From contig JAFAHS010000226.1 in assembly GCA_019237115.1 (NCBI GenBank), positions 1 through 35,742 on the forward strand: DNA of 35,742 nt, written 5' to 3'. The notes under the pieces were generated by a model. That model worked only from the letters and a program-made list of their open reading frames with translations. It was not told the origin of the DNA and did no database searches. Every line of letters begins with the position of its first letter. Positions within the stretch are counted from its first letter, which is position 1. A program made the translations under genes and the position numbers. Source of the DNA: Deltaproteobacteria bacterium (GTDB lineage: Bacteria; Desulfobacterota; Binatia; Binatales; Binataceae). Of the stretch, positions 33,230 to 35,742 are shown one piece after another.

Positions 33230-34549
33230 GTGCGAAACCGCAGTGGGAAGGAGCGAAACTGGCGGCGGTCGCTCGTAATATACACGGATCGCCGGGTTCT
33301 GTTAGTGCTGGTGCTCGGCTTTGCAAGCGGGCTGCCGCTGCTGCTCACCTTCTCGACGCTGTCCGCCTGGCTGGCCAGTGTGGGCGTCAAGCGAGCGGCC
33401 ATCGGCGCGTTTGCCCTGGTCGGCACACCCTATTCGCTGAAATTCATCTGGTCTCCGCTGATCGACCGGCTGCCACCGCCGCTGCCGCTCGGACGTCGGC
33501 GCGGCTGGGGAATTTCGATTCAGATCGCGTTGATCGCGGCAACCCTGGGATTGGGTTCATGCGATCCAACTCACCACCTCGGTGCGATGGGTGCCCTGGC
33601 GGTGCTGGTCGCGTTTCTGTCCGCCAGCCAGGACGTAGTTATCGACGCTTGGCGTGTAGAAATTTTGCCCCTCGAGTACCAAGGACCCGGCGCGGGAGTG
33701 ATCCAGACTGGTTACCGGATCGCGATGTTGGTCTCGGGTGCAGGCGCGCTGATAATTGCTGACCACGCCGGGTGGTTCGCCGCGTATGCAACCATGGCCA
33801 CCCTGTTGATCGGCGGCCTGCTCGTGTTTCTGTTCGGCCCCGAACCGCAACTTGCGGGCATCGCTGACCACGGCAGTGAAACTCAGGGTGGGCAGGCGAT
33901 CTCCGGGTGGTTCGCGACCGCGGTTGGCGGTCCGTTCACGGATTTCATGAGTAGGCCAATGTGGCCACTGATCATCATTGCAGTGGTCGGATACAAACTG
34001 GGCGAGGCGTTGGCGGGTGTGATGGCCACTCCGCTCTATATTTCGCTCGGCTTCACCCTCACCGAGATCGCGGAGATGTCAAAGCTGGTTGGATTTTTCG
34101 CGACGATTGTCGGTGCCTTGATCGGAGGAGTTCTCGCCGCGCGTTTCGGGATCTTGCGTTCGCTGCTGTTGTGCGGCGTTTTGCAGTCGGCGGGCAATCT
34201 CTTCTATGTGTTGCAAGCGATCCAGGGTCACCGGATCTACTATCTGGCGCTGTGTGTCACCGCAGAGAATCTGACCGGTGCGATGGCGGGAGCTGCGCTG
34301 GTCGCGTATTTGTCGAGTCTGTGCTCGCCCGCTTACACCGCAACCCAATATGCGTTGCTCTCTTCGCTGGCTTCTCTCGGACGCACCCTGTTCGCCTCAT
34401 CCGGCGGGGTTCTCGCTGATGCTCTCGGATGGGTGCCCTTCTTCCTGTTGACTACTGTGGTAACGATTCCGGCCTTGTTGCTCATCGCATGGATGGCTCA
34501 GCGGCAGTCCGGAGATGCCCGACTCTCCTACGCTGAGGCAAGTCCGTAA
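33230..34549 (+). CDS. ampG: AmpG-like MFS permease (muropeptide transporter family)
   Basis: 439 residues. The start of helix 1 (LVIYTDRRVLLVLVLGFASGLPLLLTFSTLSAWLA) and the following GTPYSLKFIWSPLIDRLPPPLPLGRRRGWG and SASQDVVIDAWRVEILP are characteristic of AmpG, which imports 1,6-anhydromuropeptides for cell-wall recycling. Around 12 membrane segments are visible; E. coli AmpG has 14. No ATG fits: GTG 33230 places 14 residues before the first helix and was chosen, with GTG 33191 as the alternative; neither has a strong ribosome site. No other peptidoglycan recycling gene lies nearby. Confident family call, transport substrate inferred. Confidence 0.85.
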   Translation: MRNRSGKERNWRRSLVIYTDRRVLLVLVLGFASGLPLLLTFSTLSAWLASVGVKRAAIGAFALVGTPYSLKFIWSPLIDRLPPPLPLGRRRGWGISIQIALIAATLGLGSCDPTHHLGAMGALAVLVAFLSASQDVVIDAWRVEILPLEYQGPGAGVIQTGYRIAMLVSGAGALIIADHAGWFAAYATMATLLIGGLLVFLFGPEPQLAGIADHGSETQGGQAISGWFATAVGGPFTDFMSRPMWPLIIIAVVGYKLGEALAGVMATPLYISLGFTLTEIAEMSKLVGFFATIVGALIGGVLAARFGILRSLLLCGVLQSAGNLFYVLQAIQGHRIYYLALCVTAENLTGAMAGAALVAYLSSLCSPAYTATQYALLSSLASLGRTLFASSGGVLADALGWVPFFLLTTVVTIPALLLIAWMAQRQSGDARLSYAEASP

Positions 34550-34989
34550 TCGCTCGTCCACGGCGTGGTCCCTTGCAAGACCCGACTCGCACCCTCAAAC
34601 ACATCTCGATTGGGCGATAGCTTGAAGAGGTTCCTGTCAGGACTGGAATTCTGAATGGCTACTCACGCCCGAGCGAGAAGGCACCTTGAACGTATGAAAT
34701 AGAAGCACTCTCGACCCGCCCTGCCCGAAGGCTAAGCGGGAACCTTTGATTTTGCCCGTCACGCATGGCTCCGCTTGCGGGCGACCCTTGGCGCACTGGG
34801 CAGAGCCCGACCTGCTCAAAACGCATATGCCTACCAGAATTGAATGGATAGCCAGCGAACGGTGGAGTTCGCATTACTGAGCTGAAGACTCTACTATAGG
34901 ACGCTGCACGAATGCTTAATCGCCGACTAGCGACTACTGGGTCGGCTCCGCAGAAAAGATCCGAACGTTTGGTCTTTGAGGAGCGAAAC
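34550..34989. other. Intergenic region before the lipoprotein hydrolase gene
   Basis: About 440 bases with no convincing gene. A weak promoter-like pair may exist: TTCGCA (34868-34873) and TACTAT (34892-34897) with an 18-base spacer, each 4 of 6 to the sigma-70 consensus. This is the likely source of transcription for the gene at 34990, but I hold it at low confidence. Confidence 0.3.
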
Positions 34990-35742
34990 TTGAGCCAACA
35001 TAATAGGTACAAATATTTCGCGGCGCTGATGATTTTGTTGGCACTCGCCGGTTGTACCACGGACGATCATGCGACCGGCGTGATCGAAAAGAAGTATGCA
35101 GCGCCCGGTCCCCATGATGTAACAGTTGCGCGCACTACCCAACCCTGTGACCACCGCGGCAATCAGTGTGACCAGTACTACCCGACCGAGCTCTCGGTGG
35201 GCGCTCCGCATCCGATTATAACCTGGGGCAACGGCACCGGCGGCGTCTCAAGTGCGGCCGAGTTCTTTCTCAAACACCTGGCGTCCTGGGGCTTCGTAGT
35301 AGTGGCGACGCGGGATCGCTTCACCGGTGATGGCACCACCATCCTGGACGCGGCCAACTTCATGGTAGGAGAAAACGGCAACCCGCAAAGCATCTTTTTT
35401 CAGAAACTCGATACCAATCACGTCGGCGGCATTGGCCACTCTCAGGGCGCGGGCGGCGTCACCCGCGCGATGATCGCATCGAATGGGAAAATTTCAACGA
35501 TCATCCCGCTGGAACTGCCCGGACAGCAATTCTGTTTCTGCGCCCCCAATCAGGTGTTGGACACCGCAAGCATTCAGCAAGGATCGGTTTTCTTTGTCGA
35601 CGGCACCAACGATATTCCGATTTCGCCACCGACCCAGCTTCAGCCACCCCAGCTGGTGGGTGAGCAGTCGCTCGCTGCCTTCTACGCCGCCGTGCCGAGC
35701 ACGGTGCCGAAATTGACCGCGAGCTTGATTGGCCCGACCCAC
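34990..35742 (+). CDS. Lipoprotein alpha/beta hydrolase, 3' partial
   Basis: The reading frame is open from a TTG at 34990 to the end of the window (251 codons, no stop seen). GAGGAG lies six bases before the TTG, which settles the start. Residues 1-21 form a lipoprotein signal (basic N terminus, then a hydrophobic ALMILLALAG run) with lipobox LAGC and lipid-modified Cys22. After that, IITWGNGTGG (76-85, probable oxyanion region), the nucleophile elbow GHSQG with Ser151, and FFVDGTNDIP with a candidate acid Asp match dienelactone-hydrolase/chlorophyllase/PET-hydrolase-like esterases. Its membrane anchoring would let it act on extracellular or periplasmic esters. The catalytic His is presumably beyond the window. 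Confidence 0.87.
   Translation, partial: MSQHNRYKYFAALMILLALAGCTTDDHATGVIEKKYAAPGPHDVTVARTTQPCDHRGNQCDQYYPTELSVGAPHPIITWGNGTGGVSSAAEFFLKHLASWGFVVVATRDRFTGDGTTILDAANFMVGENGNPQSIFFQKLDTNHVGGIGHSQGAGGVTRAMIASNGKISTIIPLELPGQQFCFCAPNQVLDTASIQQGSVFFVDGTNDIPISPPTQLQPPQLVGEQSLAAFYAAVPSTVPKLTASLIGPTH

Noticed and set aside
1..35742. tRNA, rRNA, CRISPR array, insertion sequence or prophage
   Set aside because: No T-arm motif, repeat-spacer pattern, transposase domain or terminal inverted repeats were seen on reading both strands.

Overview
The window is GC-rich, densely coded bacterial DNA with no rRNA, tRNA, CRISPR array or transposase. It holds many acyl-CoA, alpha/beta-hydrolase and flavin enzymes, and three copies of a particular metal-dependent amidohydrolase with an 'SADSHxxEP' N terminus. 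It also carries CaiB-type CoA transferases, short-chain dehydrogenases and a MetE-like transferase. This mix fits an uncultured soil, groundwater or marine heterotroph of the Binatota/Deltaproteobacteria type, or a similar organism that degrades organic compounds. That placement is inferred from gene content only. There is no phylogenetic marker gene in the window.

Layout. Positions 1-1083 hold the end of an acyl-CoA dehydrogenase. From 10450 back to 1185 runs a block of eight minus-strand genes: an FAD aromatic monooxygenase, a crotonase, a class-C beta-lactamase-like serine hydrolase, a small helical protein, an APH-fold phosphotransferase lacking its catalytic Asp, an AttH/CrtC-like (DUF7064-type) protein, an atypical NAD-binding epimerase, and an MFS transporter. 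The six genes 8777-2896 are packed with 0-73 base gaps and end at a hairpin terminator, so they probably form one operon. Positions 10641-12677 hold two arginine-directed enzymes in tandem, an amidinotransferase/deiminase-fold protein and an arginine N-succinyltransferase, followed by a nitroreductase. Positions 13580-24812 are catabolic: two SDRs, two amidohydrolases, a CocE-type hydrolase, a CaiB CoA transferase, a glyoxalase-fold protein, an HSL-type esterase, a zinc alcohol dehydrogenase and a carboxymuconolactone-decarboxylase-like protein. Positions 25002-30322 hold an NHL beta-propeller, a zinc-less MDR dehydrogenase, an exported split-barrel flavoprotein-like protein, a third amidohydrolase, and a MetE/epoxyalkane-CoM-transferase-like enzyme. 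Positions 30414-31657 are a lower-GC patch with a frameshifted FkbM methyltransferase. The right end carries an acyl-CoA-dehydrogenase-fold monooxygenase, an AmpG-like permease, and a lipoprotein alpha/beta hydrolase that starts at TTG and runs off the window.

How the genes work together. Hydrolases, monooxygenases, dehydrogenases, CoA-transfer and beta-oxidation enzymes could together open, activate and shorten ester-bearing, aromatic or alicyclic substrates, but no complete named pathway can be read here. Several enzymes depart from the family active site: the APH kinase, the crotonase, all three amidohydrolases, the epimerase and one MDR. Textbook reactions should therefore not be transferred to them by name. 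Two divergent intergenic regions contain strong inverted repeats that look like repressor operators.
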